Made by a program: the position numbers and the translations under genes. A DNA stretch of 64,000 nucleotides, taken from positions 248,001-312,000 of the forward strand of contig NZ_CP038438.1 in NCBI RefSeq assembly GCF_004683905.1, given 5' to 3'. The stretch comes from Pseudomonas fluorescens (GTDB lineage Bacteria > Pseudomonadota > Gammaproteobacteria > Pseudomonadales > Pseudomonadaceae). Shown here in pieces: positions 44,058-53,031 of this stretch (position 1 is its first letter; every line of letters begins with the position of its first letter). The notes under the pieces were generated by a model. That model saw only the letters and a program-made list of their open reading frames with translations, made no database searches and had not been told where the DNA came from.

Positions 44058-45377
44058 ATGAGCAGACAGCTGAAACTCGGCGCGTTTCTCATGGCCACCG
44101 GGCACCACGTCGCCGCGTGGCGGCACCCGCAGGTGCCGGCGAATGCCGGGCTGGATTTCGCCCACTACAAGCGTCTGGCGCAGATTGCCGAGGCGGCGAA
44201 ATTCGACACGCTGTTCGTCGCCGACAGCGTGGCCGCGCCGACCCAGGACATCGCCAGCCGCATGGCGCGCTCGGATCACTTCGAACCGCTGACCTTACTC
44301 TCGGCCCTGAGCGCGGTGACCGAGCGCATCGGCCTGATCGCCACGGCGACCACCAGCTACAACGAGCCGTACCACGTGGCGCGCAAATTCGCTTCGCTCG
44401 ATCATCTGTCGGGTGGCCGCGCCGGGTGGAATCTGGTGACCTCGGACAACGCCGCCGAAGCACTGAATTTCGGTCGCGACGAACACATCGGCCACGCCGA
44501 ACGCTACAGCCGCGCCCGCGAGTTTCATCAGGTGGTCACCGGGCTGTGGGACAGTTGGGAGGACGATGCCTTTGTCCGCGACAAAGCCAGCGGCGCCTAT
44601 TACGACCCTGCGAAGTTGCACGTGCTGGATCACGTCGGTGAGCATTTTCGGGTGAAAGGCCCGCTGAACGTGGCGCGCTCGCCGCAGGGGCAACCGGTGA
44701 TTGTGCAGGCCGGCTCATCCGAAACCGGGCGTGAACTGGCGGCACAGACCGCTGAGGTGGTGTTCACCGCGCAGACTTCGCTGGCCGGCGCACAGGCGTT
44801 CTACGCCGACCTCAAGGGGCGTCTGGCCAAGTACGGGCGCAGTGCCGACTCGCTGAAAATCATGCCCGGGGTGTTTGTCGTCGTCGGGCAGACAGAAACC
44901 GAAGCGCAGGAAAAATGTGAAACGTTTCAGCAATTGGTCGAACCGGAGGTTGGCGTCGCCTTGCTTGGGCGTATGCTGGGCAACTTCGACTTGTCGAAGT
45001 ACCCGCTGGACGGCCCGTTACCGGAGTTGCCACTGACCGACAGCGGCCAGCAGAGCCGGCAAAAATTGCTGACTGAACTGGCGGGGCGGGAGAATCTGAC
45101 CCTCGCCGAATTGGGCCGCAGGATTGCCGGTGGGCGCGGGCATTACAGCCTGGTCGGCACGCCGGAGCAGATCGCCGATCGCTTGCAGGAGTGGTTCGAA
45201 CAGGGCGCGGCGGATGGCTTCAACGTGCTGGTGCCGCACCTGCCGGGCGGGCTCGAAGATTTCGCTAATGGCGTGGTCCCGGAACTGCAGCGGCGCGGGC
45301 TGTTCAGAACCGAGTATGAGGGCCGGACCCTGCGCGAAAACCTGGGCCTCGCCCGACCGCAAAACAGATTTGTGTAA
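44058..45377 (+). CDS. NtaA/DmoA/DszA-family FMN-dependent monooxygenase
   Basis: A 439-residue luciferase-like monooxygenase (LKLGAFLMATGHHVAAWRHP, LSGGRAGWNLVTSDNAAEAL, RSPQGQPVIVQAGSSETG). The start at 44058 lies one base after the receptor stop and gives the family-typical N-terminus. It is a paralogue of the enzyme at 27,578 but with clearly different sequence, so the substrate probably differs. It uses FMNH2 from an unlinked reductase. A LacI regulator, in place of a CysB-type one, suggests substrate-specific induction. Confidence 0.87.
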   Translation: MSRQLKLGAFLMATGHHVAAWRHPQVPANAGLDFAHYKRLAQIAEAAKFDTLFVADSVAAPTQDIASRMARSDHFEPLTLLSALSAVTERIGLIATATTSYNEPYHVARKFASLDHLSGGRAGWNLVTSDNAAEALNFGRDEHIGHAERYSRAREFHQVVTGLWDSWEDDAFVRDKASGAYYDPAKLHVLDHVGEHFRVKGPLNVARSPQGQPVIVQAGSSETGRELAAQTAEVVFTAQTSLAGAQAFYADLKGRLAKYGRSADSLKIMPGVFVVVGQTETEAQEKCETFQQLVEPEVGVALLGRMLGNFDLSKYPLDGPLPELPLTDSGQQSRQKLLTELAGRENLTLAELGRRIAGGRGHYSLVGTPEQIADRLQEWFEQGAADGFNVLVPHLPGGLEDFANGVVPELQRRGLFRTEYEGRTLRENLGLARPQNRFV

Positions 45378-45383
45378 ACACCC

Positions 45384-45501
45384 TGTGGTGAGGGGATTTA
45401 TCCCCGATGGGTGCCGAAAGCCACCCCTAAATCTGCATTCAAATTCGCGATTTTTTTTGGGACGGCTACGCCGTCCATCGGGGATAAATCCCCTCACCAC
45501 A
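45384..45501. repeat. intergenic palindromic repeat, family C copy 4
   Basis: TGTGGTGAGGGGATTTATCC and its complement GGGATAAATCCCCTCACCAC bound about 118 bases, with an inner GGACGGCTACGCCGTCC. It lies between the monooxygenase and the aldo/keto reductase and may separate their expression. Confidence 0.87.
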
Positions 45502-45551
45502 AAGTTGAAATTCACCCTCAATTTGCTGTTAATCAAACAAGAGAGGATTCG

Positions 45552-46589
45552 ATGACTTACACCGCTGCCGAAAACCGCTACGACTCCATTCCTTACCGCC
45601 GCGTCGGCCGCAGCGGTCTGGTGCTGCCGGCGCTGTCGCTGGGCCTGTGGCACAACTTCGGCGACAGCACGCCGATCGACACCCAGCGCGCCCTGCTGCG
45701 TACCGCGTTCGACCTGGGGATCAATCACTTCGACCTGGCCAACAACTACGGCCCGCCGTATGGCAGCGCCGAGATCAACTTCGGTCGTTTGCTGCGTGAA
45801 GACTTCAAGCAGTACCGCGATGAACTGATCATTTCAAGCAAGGCCGGTTGGGACATGTGGCCCGGCCCTTATGGCCAGGGCGGCGGCTCGCGCAAATACG
45901 TGCTGGCCAGCCTCGACCAGAGCCTGCAGCGCCTCGGTCTGGACTACGTGGATATCTTCTATTCGCACCGCTTCGACCCGGACACTCCGCTGGAAGAAAC
46001 CGCCAGCGCCCTCGCCACCGCCGTGCAACAGGGCAAGGCGCTGTACATCGGCATCTCGTCGTACTCCGGGGTGAAAACCCGCGAGATCGCTGCGCTGCTC
46101 AAGGAATGGAAAGTGCCGCTGCTGATTCATCAGCCGGCGTACAACCTGCTCAATCGCTGGGTGGAGAAAGACCTGCTCGACACCACCGACGAGCTCGGCA
46201 CTGGCGTGATCGCCTTCACTCCGCTGGCGCAAGGTCTGCTGACCGACAAGTACCTCAACGGCGTGCCGGCGGATGCGCGGGTCAATCGCCCAGGTGGCGG
46301 TTCGCTGCAGGCTTCGCACCTGTCCGAGGCCAACATCGCGCATGTGCGCGCGTTGAACGAGATCGCCAAACGTCGCGGCCAGAGCCTGGCGCAACTGGCA
46401 CTGGCCTGGACCCTGCGTGATCCGCGAGTGACCTCGGCGCTGATCGGCGCGAGCCGGCCGGAGCAGATCGTCGAGAACGTCGGGGCGTTGAAGAATCTGA
46501 GTTTCAGTGCTGAGGAACTAGCGGAGATCGACCGGTTTGCCCAGGAGGGCGGGATCAATCTTTGGGAGAAGCCTTCGACGGCGGAGTGA
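45552..46589 (+). CDS. aldo/keto reductase, YghZ-like
   Basis: A 345-residue aldo/keto reductase. The start at 45552 has GAGAGGA upstream. The catalytic tetrad region is GINHFDLANNYGPPYGSAE (Asp, Tyr), IISSKAG (Lys) and YVDIFYSHRFD (His). NADPH-binding motifs lie near the end (ALIGASRPEQIVENVGAL). It is closest to the YghZ/L-glyceraldehyde 3-phosphate reductase group. Behind the receptor-monooxygenase pair it may reduce an aldehyde released by C-S cleavage; that link is inference. There is one methionine besides the initiator and no cysteine. Confidence 0.86.
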   Translation: MTYTAAENRYDSIPYRRVGRSGLVLPALSLGLWHNFGDSTPIDTQRALLRTAFDLGINHFDLANNYGPPYGSAEINFGRLLREDFKQYRDELIISSKAGWDMWPGPYGQGGGSRKYVLASLDQSLQRLGLDYVDIFYSHRFDPDTPLEETASALATAVQQGKALYIGISSYSGVKTREIAALLKEWKVPLLIHQPAYNLLNRWVEKDLLDTTDELGTGVIAFTPLAQGLLTDKYLNGVPADARVNRPGGGSLQASHLSEANIAHVRALNEIAKRRGQSLAQLALAWTLRDPRVTSALIGASRPEQIVENVGALKNLSFSAEELAEIDRFAQEGGINLWEKPSTAE

Positions 46590-46592
46590 GTC

Positions 46593-46770
46593 ACCCTCAC
46601 CCCAGCCCTCTCCCGGAGGGAGAGGGAGCCGACCGAGGTGTCTTGCGTCGTAAATCGACATGAGAAACCGGGTCGATTATGGATTCAGCACAGATTGATC
46701 AGGTTGGCGTAATTCTGATGCATCCCCCAATCAGTCCCCTCTCCCTCCGGGAGAGGGTTAGGGTGAGGGG
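46593..46770 (+). repeat. about 180-bp intergenic repeat, family B copy 4
   Basis: It starts CCCTCACCCCAGCCCTCTCC and ends GGGTTAGGGTGAGGGG. The inner part is GGGTCGATTATGGATTC with GATCAGGTTGGCGTAATTC. It lies between the convergent reductase and tauD. Confidence 0.88.
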
Positions 46771-46798
46771 CTTTTGATTCTGCTCTGGGCTTCAACGC

Positions 46799-47641
46799 TC
46801 AGCGAAAAAACGGCACATCCCCCAACACCGTAGCCCGCTGCATCACCCGTCGTGCCGGACGGTAATCATCCACCGCGTAATGTTGGGTCACGCGGTTGTC
46901 CCAAAACGCAATGTCGTCCTGCTGCCAGCGCCAGCGAATGGTGAACTCCGGCCGGGTCGCGTGGGCGAACAGGAACTTCAGAATCGCCTCGCTCTCGGTG
47001 TCCGACAGCTCGTTGATCTTCGAGGTGAAGCCTTCGTTGACGAACAACGAACGGCGTCCGCTCACTGGGTGAGTGCGGATCACCGGGTGTGACAACGGTG
47101 GGTTCTTGCGTCGTGCCTCTTCCCACTGTGCCAGCGCTTCCGGCGTGTTGCCGTAGCGTTCCAGCGGAAACGAGCGAGTGAAATCGTGAGTTGCAGTCAA
47201 CCCTTCGAGCAAGGTTTTCATCGGTGCCGACAGTGCTTCATACGCGGCAATCCCGCTGGCCCACAATGTATCGCCGCCGAACTCTGGCAGCAGTTTGGCG
47301 CTGAGCACTGCGCCCATCGCCGGCGTTGGCAGGAAGGTCACGTCGGTGTGCCAGATCGCGTTGTCGCGCACGTCGGTGACGGCGGTGTCGAGGATCAGCA
47401 CTTCGGGCTGCTCCGGCACGTTCGGGTAAATCGGATGGATGTGCAGGTCGCCGAAGTACGCGGCGAAACGTGCCTGTTGCGAAGGCTCGATCGGCTGGTT
47501 GCGGAAGAACAGCACCTGATACTTGAGCAACGCCTGCTCGATGGCGTCGCGCTGTTCCAGGTTCAACGGCTGGCTGACGTCGACGCCGCTGATCTGCGCG
47601 CCGAGGGCCGAGCTTAATGGGGTGATGGTCAGGCTGCTCAT
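46799..47641 (-). CDS. tauD: taurine dioxygenase TauD
   Basis: A 280-residue Fe(II)/2-oxoglutarate dioxygenase. The iron ligands are the His and Asp of [10 protein letters not shown] and the distal His of TQHYAVDDY; the 2-oxoglutarate Arg lies in RRVMQR. The N-terminus [18 protein letters not shown] is family-typical and fixes the start at 47641. It hydroxylates taurine so that it splits to sulfite and aminoacetaldehyde. It is last in tauABCD, separated from tauC by 155 bases that hold a REP structure. No cysteine is present. Confidence 0.9.
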   Translation of the reverse strand: MSSLTITPLSSALGAQISGVDVSQPLNLEQRDAIEQALLKYQVLFFRNQPIEPSQQARFAAYFGDLHIHPIYPNVPEQPEVLILDTAVTDVRDNAIWHTDVTFLPTPAMGAVLSAKLLPEFGGDTLWASGIAAYEALSAPMKTLLEGLTATHDFTRSFPLERYGNTPEALAQWEEARRKNPPLSHPVIRTHPVSGRRSLFVNEGFTSKINELSDTESEAILKFLFAHATRPEFTIRWRWQQDDIAFWDNRVTQHYAVDDYRPARRVMQRATVLGDVPFFR

Positions 47642-47675
47642 GGTGGGTCTCTGGAATTCGGGTTTTGAGCTTTTG

Positions 47676-47778
47676 GTGGGAGCGGGCTTGCTCCGGGCGG
47701 CGTTCCGACGAATGCGGTGTGTCAGAAGACATTTCTGTGACTGATACACCGCATTCGCGAGCAAGCCCGCTCCCACAG
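47676..47778. repeat. REP-type palindrome pair inside the tau operon
   Basis: GTGGGAGCGGGCTTGCTC (47676-47693) and its complement (to 47778) flank an inner inverted repeat: CGAATGCGGTGTGTCAG pairs with CTGATACACCGCATTCG. The result is a long nearly continuous stem. It lies between tauC and tauD. Confidence 0.9.
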
Positions 47779-47796
47779 GTTTTGGATGGCAAGTAT

Positions 47797-48630
47797 TCAA
47801 TGCGCCTGGCCGTGCCACGGCACCAGTTTGCGCTGCAGGGCGCGCAGGCCCATTTCCATGGCGAAGGCGATCAGGGCGATCACCAGAATCCCCAGCACTA
47901 CCACATCGGTGACCAGAAATTGCGCAGCCGACTGCACCATGAACCCCAAACCGCTGGTGGCGGCGATCAGTTCGGCGGCGACCAGGGTCGACCAGCCAAC
48001 GCCCAGACCAATGCGCACACCGGTGAGAATGTCCGGCAGGGCGCTCGGCAAAATCACATGGCGGATCAGTTGTGCGCGAGTGGCACCGAGCGACTGCGCG
48101 GCACGCAATTTCGCCGGGTCAACGGTGCGCACGCCGGTCGCGGTAGCGATGGCGATCGGCGCGAAAATCGCCAAGTAGATCAGCAGCACTTTCGACAACT
48201 CGCCGATGCCACACCAGATCACGATCAGCGGCAGATAAGCCAATGGCGGAATCGGCCGGTAGAACTCGATCAACGGATCAAGCACACCACGGGCAATACG
48301 GTTGGCGCCGATGGCGATGCCCACCGGCACCGCGGTCAAAATCGCGAAACCGAGGCCCAGACCGATGCGGCTCAGGCTCGCGCCCAGGTGCTGCCACAGA
48401 GTTGAATCCATGTAACCGGTGGTCGCCAGCAACCAGCCTTTTTGCAGCACGGCGGACGGTGGCGGCAGGAACAGCGGTTCGATCAAACCGGTGGCAGTCA
48501 CGGCCCACCAGATCACCAGCAAGGCGAACAGGGTCAGCAGGCTGATCCACCGCGTACTGAGGTTGCGGCGCTGCGGTATCGCCACCGATGGGGTTTTCAC
48601 TGCCGGGGCGGAAACGTCGTAACTGCTCAT
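47797..48630 (-). CDS. tauC: taurine ABC transporter permease TauC
   Basis: A 277-residue SsuC/TauC-family permease with about six membrane helices and the coupling loop [41 protein letters not shown] is typical of sulfonate and nitrate importers. Its start overlaps the tauB stop by ATGA. It forms the inner-membrane channel for taurine. Confidence 0.9.
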   Translation of the reverse strand: MSSYDVSAPAVKTPSVAIPQRRNLSTRWISLLTLFALLVIWWAVTATGLIEPLFLPPPSAVLQKGWLLATTGYMDSTLWQHLGASLSRIGLGLGFAILTAVPVGIAIGANRIARGVLDPLIEFYRPIPPLAYLPLIVIWCGIGELSKVLLIYLAIFAPIAIATATGVRTVDPAKLRAAQSLGATRAQLIRHVILPSALPDILTGVRIGLGVGWSTLVAAELIAATSGLGFMVQSAAQFLVTDVVVLGILVIALIAFAMEMGLRALQRKLVPWHGQAH

Positions 48631-49421
48631 GCGCGCTCCTGCCGTTGAACGGCGCTGCGTTGCGAGAACACTTTGCTCAGCACGTGCTCGCGGGTTTCGA
48701 TAAAACGCGGGTCGGATTTGATCGCCCGTGCCGACTCACCGGCGGCGTAGCGCTGACCGAAATCCAGCTGCAGACGCTCGACGATCTGCCCCGGATTCGG
48801 CGCCAGCAGAATCAGGTCAGTGGCGAGGAATACCGCTTCTTCGATGTCGTGGGTAATCAGGAACACCGGTTTGGCAGTGCGCTGCCAGACTTGCAGCAAC
48901 AGCTCCTGCATCTGCTCGCGGGTGAATGCGTCGAGGGCGCCGAAAGGTTCGTCCATCAGCAGCACGCGCGGGTCGGCGGCGAGGGCGCGGGCCAGGCCGA
49001 CGCGCTGTTTCTGGCCCCCGGAAAGTTGCCAGATGCGGCGATTTTCGAAACCGGAAAGGTCGACCAGCGCGAGCATTTCCCGGGCGATCTTTTCGCGTTT
49101 GTCCTTGGCGACACCGGCCAGTTCCAGACCGAACGCGACGTTGGCCAGCACGTCCTGCCACGGCAGCAGCGCATCATCCTGGAACACCACGCCACGTTCG
49201 GCGCTCGGGCCTTTGACCGGCACGCCGTCGAGGGTGATGCGCCCGGCGCTGGGTTCGACGAAGCCGGCAATCAGGTTCAACAGCGAAGTCTTGCCACTGC
49301 CGGACGGGCCGAGGGCGACCAGCAATTGCTGAGGCCCGAGGGTCAGGGAAATGTCCGCCAGCACCGGTTCCGGGCTGCCGGGATACTGTGCGCTGATGCG
49401 CTCCAGCTGTAGCAAGGCCAT
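48627..49421 (-). CDS. tauB: taurine ABC transporter ATPase TauB
   Basis: A 264-residue ATPase. Walker A is GPSGSGKT (38-45), the Q-loop is [17 protein letters not shown], the signature is [15 protein letters not shown], Walker B is [12 protein letters not shown] and the H-loop is [12 protein letters not shown]. The [10 protein letters not shown] pattern is typical of TauB/SsuB. It lies 16 bases after tauA. Confidence 0.91.
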   Translation of the reverse strand: MALLQLERISAQYPGSPEPVLADISLTLGPQQLLVALGPSGSGKTSLLNLIAGFVEPSAGRITLDGVPVKGPSAERGVVFQDDALLPWQDVLANVAFGLELAGVAKDKREKIAREMLALVDLSGFENRRIWQLSGGQKQRVGLARALAADPRVLLMDEPFGALDAFTREQMQELLLQVWQRTAKPVFLITHDIEEAVFLATDLILLAPNPGQIVERLQLDFGQRYAAGESARAIKSDPRFIETREHVLSKVFSQRSAVQRQERA

Positions 49422-49437
49422 CGCAGTCCACTCCCGA

Positions 49438-50415
49438 TCAATTGGTGATGTATTTGGCGCTGACGTACGGCGCGTAGTCCGGCAGTACGGCTTCGACCTT
49501 GCCTTGCTCCTTGAGGAACACGGCGGTGTCGGTAATGGCTTTGGTGGTCGGCGCGCCGAGTGTGATCACCTGATCAGCCGCCAGCGGGTAGACGTTGCCT
49601 TGCAGCAGCAATGGAATGTCGCTGGCCTTGGCGCCGGAGAGCTTCACCAGCTTGTCGACGTGGGACTGATCGGCGAGCCAGGCTTGTGGATCCTTGCGGT
49701 AATCGGCGTAAGCGTCGAGGGTGACCTTGGCGAACGCGGTGACGATTTCCGGGTGTTTCTCGGCGAAGTCTTTGCGCACGATCCACGCATCGAAGGTCGG
49801 CGCGCCGAACTTGGCCAGTTCACCGGAAGTGATCAACACTTTGCCGTTTTCCTTGGCCACACCGAGGGCCGGATCCCACACGTAAGTGGCGTCGATATCA
49901 CCGCGCTTCCATGCGGCGATGATCGCTGGCGGCGCGAGGTTGAGCACGGTGACTTTCGACGGATCAATGTTCCAGTGTTTCAGCGCCGCGAGCAGGCTGT
50001 AGTGACCGGTGGACACGAACGGCACGGCGATTTTCTTGCCGACCAGATCCTGCGGGGTCTTGATTCCGGAACCGTCGCGCGCGACCAGCGCTTCGGCGGC
50101 ACCGATCTGGGTGGCGATGAGGAAGGTTTCCACCGGAACCTTGCGGGTGATGGCGGCGGTCAACGGGCTGGAACCGAGGTAGCCAATCTGCACGTCACCG
50201 GAAGCGATGGCAGCGATGATGTCGGCGCCGTTATCGAACTTGCGCCAGCTGATGTCGGCCTTGGTGGCTTTTTCGTAGGCGCCATCGGCCTGGGCGACTT
50301 TCGCCGGGTCGACGGTGGTCTGGTAGGCGACGGTAAGGTCGGCGGCCTGCGCCAGAAAGCTCGCAGCAGCCAACGAGGCCACGGCCAGCAGGCGAAGCGG
50401 GAAATTCAGTTTCAT
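49438..50415 (-). CDS. tauA: taurine-binding periplasmic protein TauA
   Basis: A 325-residue binding protein. The start at 50415 ([10 protein letters not shown]) gives a clean signal peptide ending FLAQA; a GTG/ATG five codons upstream is less likely. Family motifs are [47 protein letters not shown] and [20 protein letters not shown] (in pieces). The mature protein has no methionine and no cysteine, so it costs no sulfur except the removed initiator. An AT-rich region (TAAATAACTTTTTAG at about 50,490) lies upstream. Confidence 0.91.
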   Translation of the reverse strand: MKLNFPLRLLAVASLAAASFLAQAADLTVAYQTTVDPAKVAQADGAYEKATKADISWRKFDNGADIIAAIASGDVQIGYLGSSPLTAAITRKVPVETFLIATQIGAAEALVARDGSGIKTPQDLVGKKIAVPFVSTGHYSLLAALKHWNIDPSKVTVLNLAPPAIIAAWKRGDIDATYVWDPALGVAKENGKVLITSGELAKFGAPTFDAWIVRKDFAEKHPEIVTAFAKVTLDAYADYRKDPQAWLADQSHVDKLVKLSGAKASDIPLLLQGNVYPLAADQVITLGAPTTKAITDTAVFLKEQGKVEAVLPDYAPYVSAKYITN

Positions 50416-50581
50416 GGGGGAGTGCTCCAAATCAGGCGACCGACGATCGGCGTGAAAGGAGACTAAATGATCTAAGAATCTAAAAATAAATAACTTTTTA
50501 GACTTAGCTTATGAGCGGAAAAATCTAAGGCGTGAGGGATTGTGGATACTTCGGATCTTGTGTCAGACGTTAGGTCTTTAC
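50416..50581 (-). promoter_or_regulatory. promoter region of tauABCD
   Basis: Between 50,465 and 50,530 the sequence is unusually AT-rich. It contains AAAATAAATAACTTTTTAG, similar to ATAAATAAATAACTGAAAAG before the SftP-like gene and TAAATAAACTAACTTTTAG before the sfnB-like operon. A shared sulfur-starvation regulator such as CysB is likely but not shown. Confidence 0.45.
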
Positions 50582-50742
50582 CCCCTCACCCCAACCCTCT
50601 CCCCCAAGGGGGCGAGGGGGAAAGGGAGCCGATCTTTATGCTTTTCAAGGCCTGAGTTCGGCTGGATATTTCAGGTCGGCGTCAATCTCAAGAGCACCTG
50701 AATCAGTCCCCTCTCCCTCCGGGAGAGGGTTAGGGTGAGGGG
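50582..50742 (+). repeat. about 160-bp intergenic repeat, family B copy 5
   Basis: It starts CCCTCACCCCAACCCTCTCC and ends GGGTTAGGGTGAGGGG, with inner TTTCAGGTCGGCGTCAATC. The central GTCGATTATGGATTC is degenerate in this copy. It lies just past the gshA stop. Confidence 0.83.
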
Positions 50743-50745
50743 CTT

Positions 50746-52329
50746 TTAATTACTGATCGCCAGAATGCTCGCCTGATACGACCCGACAAACACATCGAAA
50801 TCGCCAACCTCGTTCTGTTCCAGCTCCGCCTGTTGCGCCAGCGACGAGCGCGCCAGCTCTTCAAACTTCGCCTGTTCATCAGCAGCCAACGGCTCGCTGC
50901 GGAAGAACTCGGCATGCGCCTGGCTCTGGCGCAGGGAGAATTGCGCGAAGCTTTCCTTGTGCTCGGCCATGGCCGCCAGCACTTGGGCCGACGGGGTCAG
51001 GGACGAATCCTTGACCTTGGCCAGTTGCGCGTCCAGCGCCTTGCTGTGTGCGTCGCCGCCATGGCTCTGATCGAGCAGGGCCGCAAGGGGAGCGATTTTT
51101 TCCAGCAGCTCGGCTGCCCAAACCTTCAGCTCGACCGCTTCGCCGTCACGCTGCAATTGCAGGCCCGGACGGCGACCTTCCTTGACCACGCTGAGGAAGT
51201 TCGAAGTGGCATTGCCGCACGAAGTGTTGGTCAGCAGCGGACTGTCGTTCAGCGCGCAGTACAGCAGGAACGCGTCGAGGAAGCGCGATTCGGTGACGTC
51301 GATGCCCATCGGCAGGAACGGGTTGATATCCAGGCAGCGCACTTCGACGTACTGAATGCCACGGGCCATCAGGGCCTGGATCGGCCGTTCGCCGGTGTAG
51401 GTCACGCGTTTCGGACGGATGTTGGAGTAGTACTCGTTTTCGATCTGCAGGATGTTGGTGTTGAGCTGTACCCACTCGCCATCCTTGTGCGTGCCGACCT
51501 CAACGTACGGCGCGTACGGCGTGGCCACGGCCTTGCGCAGGCTGTCGGTGTAGCTCGCCAGATCGTTGTAGCAAGGCGTCAGGCCGGCCTGGGCGTTGCT
51601 TTGGTAACCAAGGTCGCTCATGCGCAGGCTGGTGGCGTACGGCAGATACAAAGTATCCGGATCGAGCTGTTCCAGTTGATGCGAGCGCCCACGGAGGAAA
51701 CCGGCATCCAGCGCCGGCGAAGCCCCGAACAGGTACATCAGCAGCCAGCTGTAGCGGCGGAAGTTGCGGATCAGCGCGATGTACGACGATGACTGGAAGT
51801 CGCGGTCGGTGCCGACGAAGCCCTCGGCCTCGCGCAGCAACGGCCAGAGCTTTTCCGGCAGGGAAAAGTTGTAGTGAATCCCGGCGATGCACTGCATGGT
51901 CTTGCCGTACCGCAGGGCCAGGCCCTTGCGGTAGACATACTTGAGCTGACCGATGTTGGAGGTGCCGTAATAGGCGATCGGGATGTCTTCCTCGGCCGGC
52001 AACGGGCACGGCATCGATGGACTCCACAGGTACTCGTTGCCGAGCTTGCTGTAGGCAAAGCGATGAATCTTGTCCAGGCTCGCCAGCGTATCGGCCGGAT
52101 CGGGCAGGGCAGGGGTGATGAATTCCAGCAGCGACTCGGAGTAGTCGGTGGTGATCTGTTCATTGGTCAGCGCGGAACCCAAGGCTTCCGGGTGCGGCGT
52201 TTGCGCCAGACGACCTTCACTGGTCACGCGCAGGCATTCACGTTCGATACCGTGGAGGCACTGTTCGAGCAGAGAGAGGTTGGCGCGCTCGCCGAGCAGA
52301 GCCAGGCGGCGGTTGAGAAGTTCGCTCAA
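50746..52329 (-). CDS. gshA: glutamate-cysteine ligase
   Basis: A 527-residue GshA of the gamma-proteobacterial type. It makes gamma-glutamylcysteine, the first step of glutathione synthesis. Family motifs include [58 protein letters not shown] and [19 protein letters not shown] place the start at the TTG at 52329 ([13 protein letters not shown]), 7 bases after AAGGA; this gives the 527-residue length of P. aeruginosa GshA. A GTG at 52344 would cover the ribosome-binding site. Confidence 0.92.
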   Translation of the reverse strand: MSELLNRRLALLGERANLSLLEQCLHGIERECLRVTSEGRLAQTPHPEALGSALTNEQITTDYSESLLEFITPALPDPADTLASLDKIHRFAYSKLGNEYLWSPSMPCPLPAEEDIPIAYYGTSNIGQLKYVYRKGLALRYGKTMQCIAGIHYNFSLPEKLWPLLREAEGFVGTDRDFQSSSYIALIRNFRRYSWLLMYLFGASPALDAGFLRGRSHQLEQLDPDTLYLPYATSLRMSDLGYQSNAQAGLTPCYNDLASYTDSLRKAVATPYAPYVEVGTHKDGEWVQLNTNILQIENEYYSNIRPKRVTYTGERPIQALMARGIQYVEVRCLDINPFLPMGIDVTESRFLDAFLLYCALNDSPLLTNTSCGNATSNFLSVVKEGRRPGLQLQRDGEAVELKVWAAELLEKIAPLAALLDQSHGGDAHSKALDAQLAKVKDSSLTPSAQVLAAMAEHKESFAQFSLRQSQAHAEFFRSEPLAADEQAKFEELARSSLAQQAELEQNEVGDFDVFVGSYQASILAISN

Positions 52330-52500
52330 TTTGGATTCCTTCACGCGTCAGTCGCCCCAATATGGGGGTGGGCAGGACGGTCTACAAGGGTGAAGTTGAA
52401 ACTGGCGTTTTCGCCTGGTTTTTTGGGCTCACGAAGCCCCTTTCGAACCGCCGACTTCAATCCCTGAATCTGGCAGATGCACGCGAAGATTATGCGGTCC

Positions 52501-52591
52501 CTGTGGGAGCGGGTTTGCTCACGAATGCGGTGTATCAGTCACAGCCATGCACACTGACACGCCCCCTTCGCGAGCAAGCCCGCTCCCACAG
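52501..52591. repeat. REP-type palindrome pair
   Basis: CTGTGGGAGCGGGTTTGCTC and its complement (CGAGCAAGCCCGCTCCCACA) flank about 45 bases. One arm carries single changes (GGTTTGCTCACG). It fills most of the gap between gshA and the thioesterase; nothing else is seen there. Confidence 0.88.
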
Positions 52592-52647
52592 AAAAGCTCG
52601 ACGCTGCGATCACAGCGCCGAAATTAACTCAAAATGATGAACAACAT

Positions 52648-53031
52648 CTACAGGACAGCGAACGTGCCTTGCGCTTTTGCGACCAGTTTGTCGCCCTGCA
52701 TCACGTCGGCCTCGACCACCAGCGTGCGGCGGCCCGGGTGGATCACCCGCGCCGTGCACAGCACCTCGCCGTCGGCTACGGCGCGGATGTAGTTGATCTT
52801 GCACTCGATGGTCGCGCTCTGCTGATCGAAGCCGTGGGTGCTGGAACAGGCCAGCCCCATGGCGATATCGACCAGACTGAACAGCGCGCCACCGTGCAAT
52901 TTGCCGCCGCGATTGCGCAGTTGCGGTTCCAGCACCAGGGCGACTTGCGCCACCCCGGTTTCCAGGCTGTGCAGGCGGCAGCCCAACAGCTTGAAAAACG
53001 CGCTCTCGACGAGCCCGGCCGGAATCTCCAT
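52648..53031 (-). CDS. PaaI-type hotdog thioesterase
   Basis: A 127-residue hotdog-fold thioesterase. The active-site helix region is RNRGGKLHGGALFSLVDIAMGLA, with the HGG motif and the downstream acidic residue. ATIECKINYIRAV and GRRTLVVEADVM are typical of the PaaI/YdiI group, which hydrolyse acyl-CoA thioesters. Its ATG overlaps the tex stop as TGATG, so the two are cotranscribed. The substrate is unknown. Confidence 0.88.
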   Translation of the reverse strand: MEIPAGLVESAFFKLLGCRLHSLETGVAQVALVLEPQLRNRGGKLHGGALFSLVDIAMGLACSSTHGFDQQSATIECKINYIRAVADGEVLCTARVIHPGRRTLVVEADVMQGDKLVAKAQGTFAVL

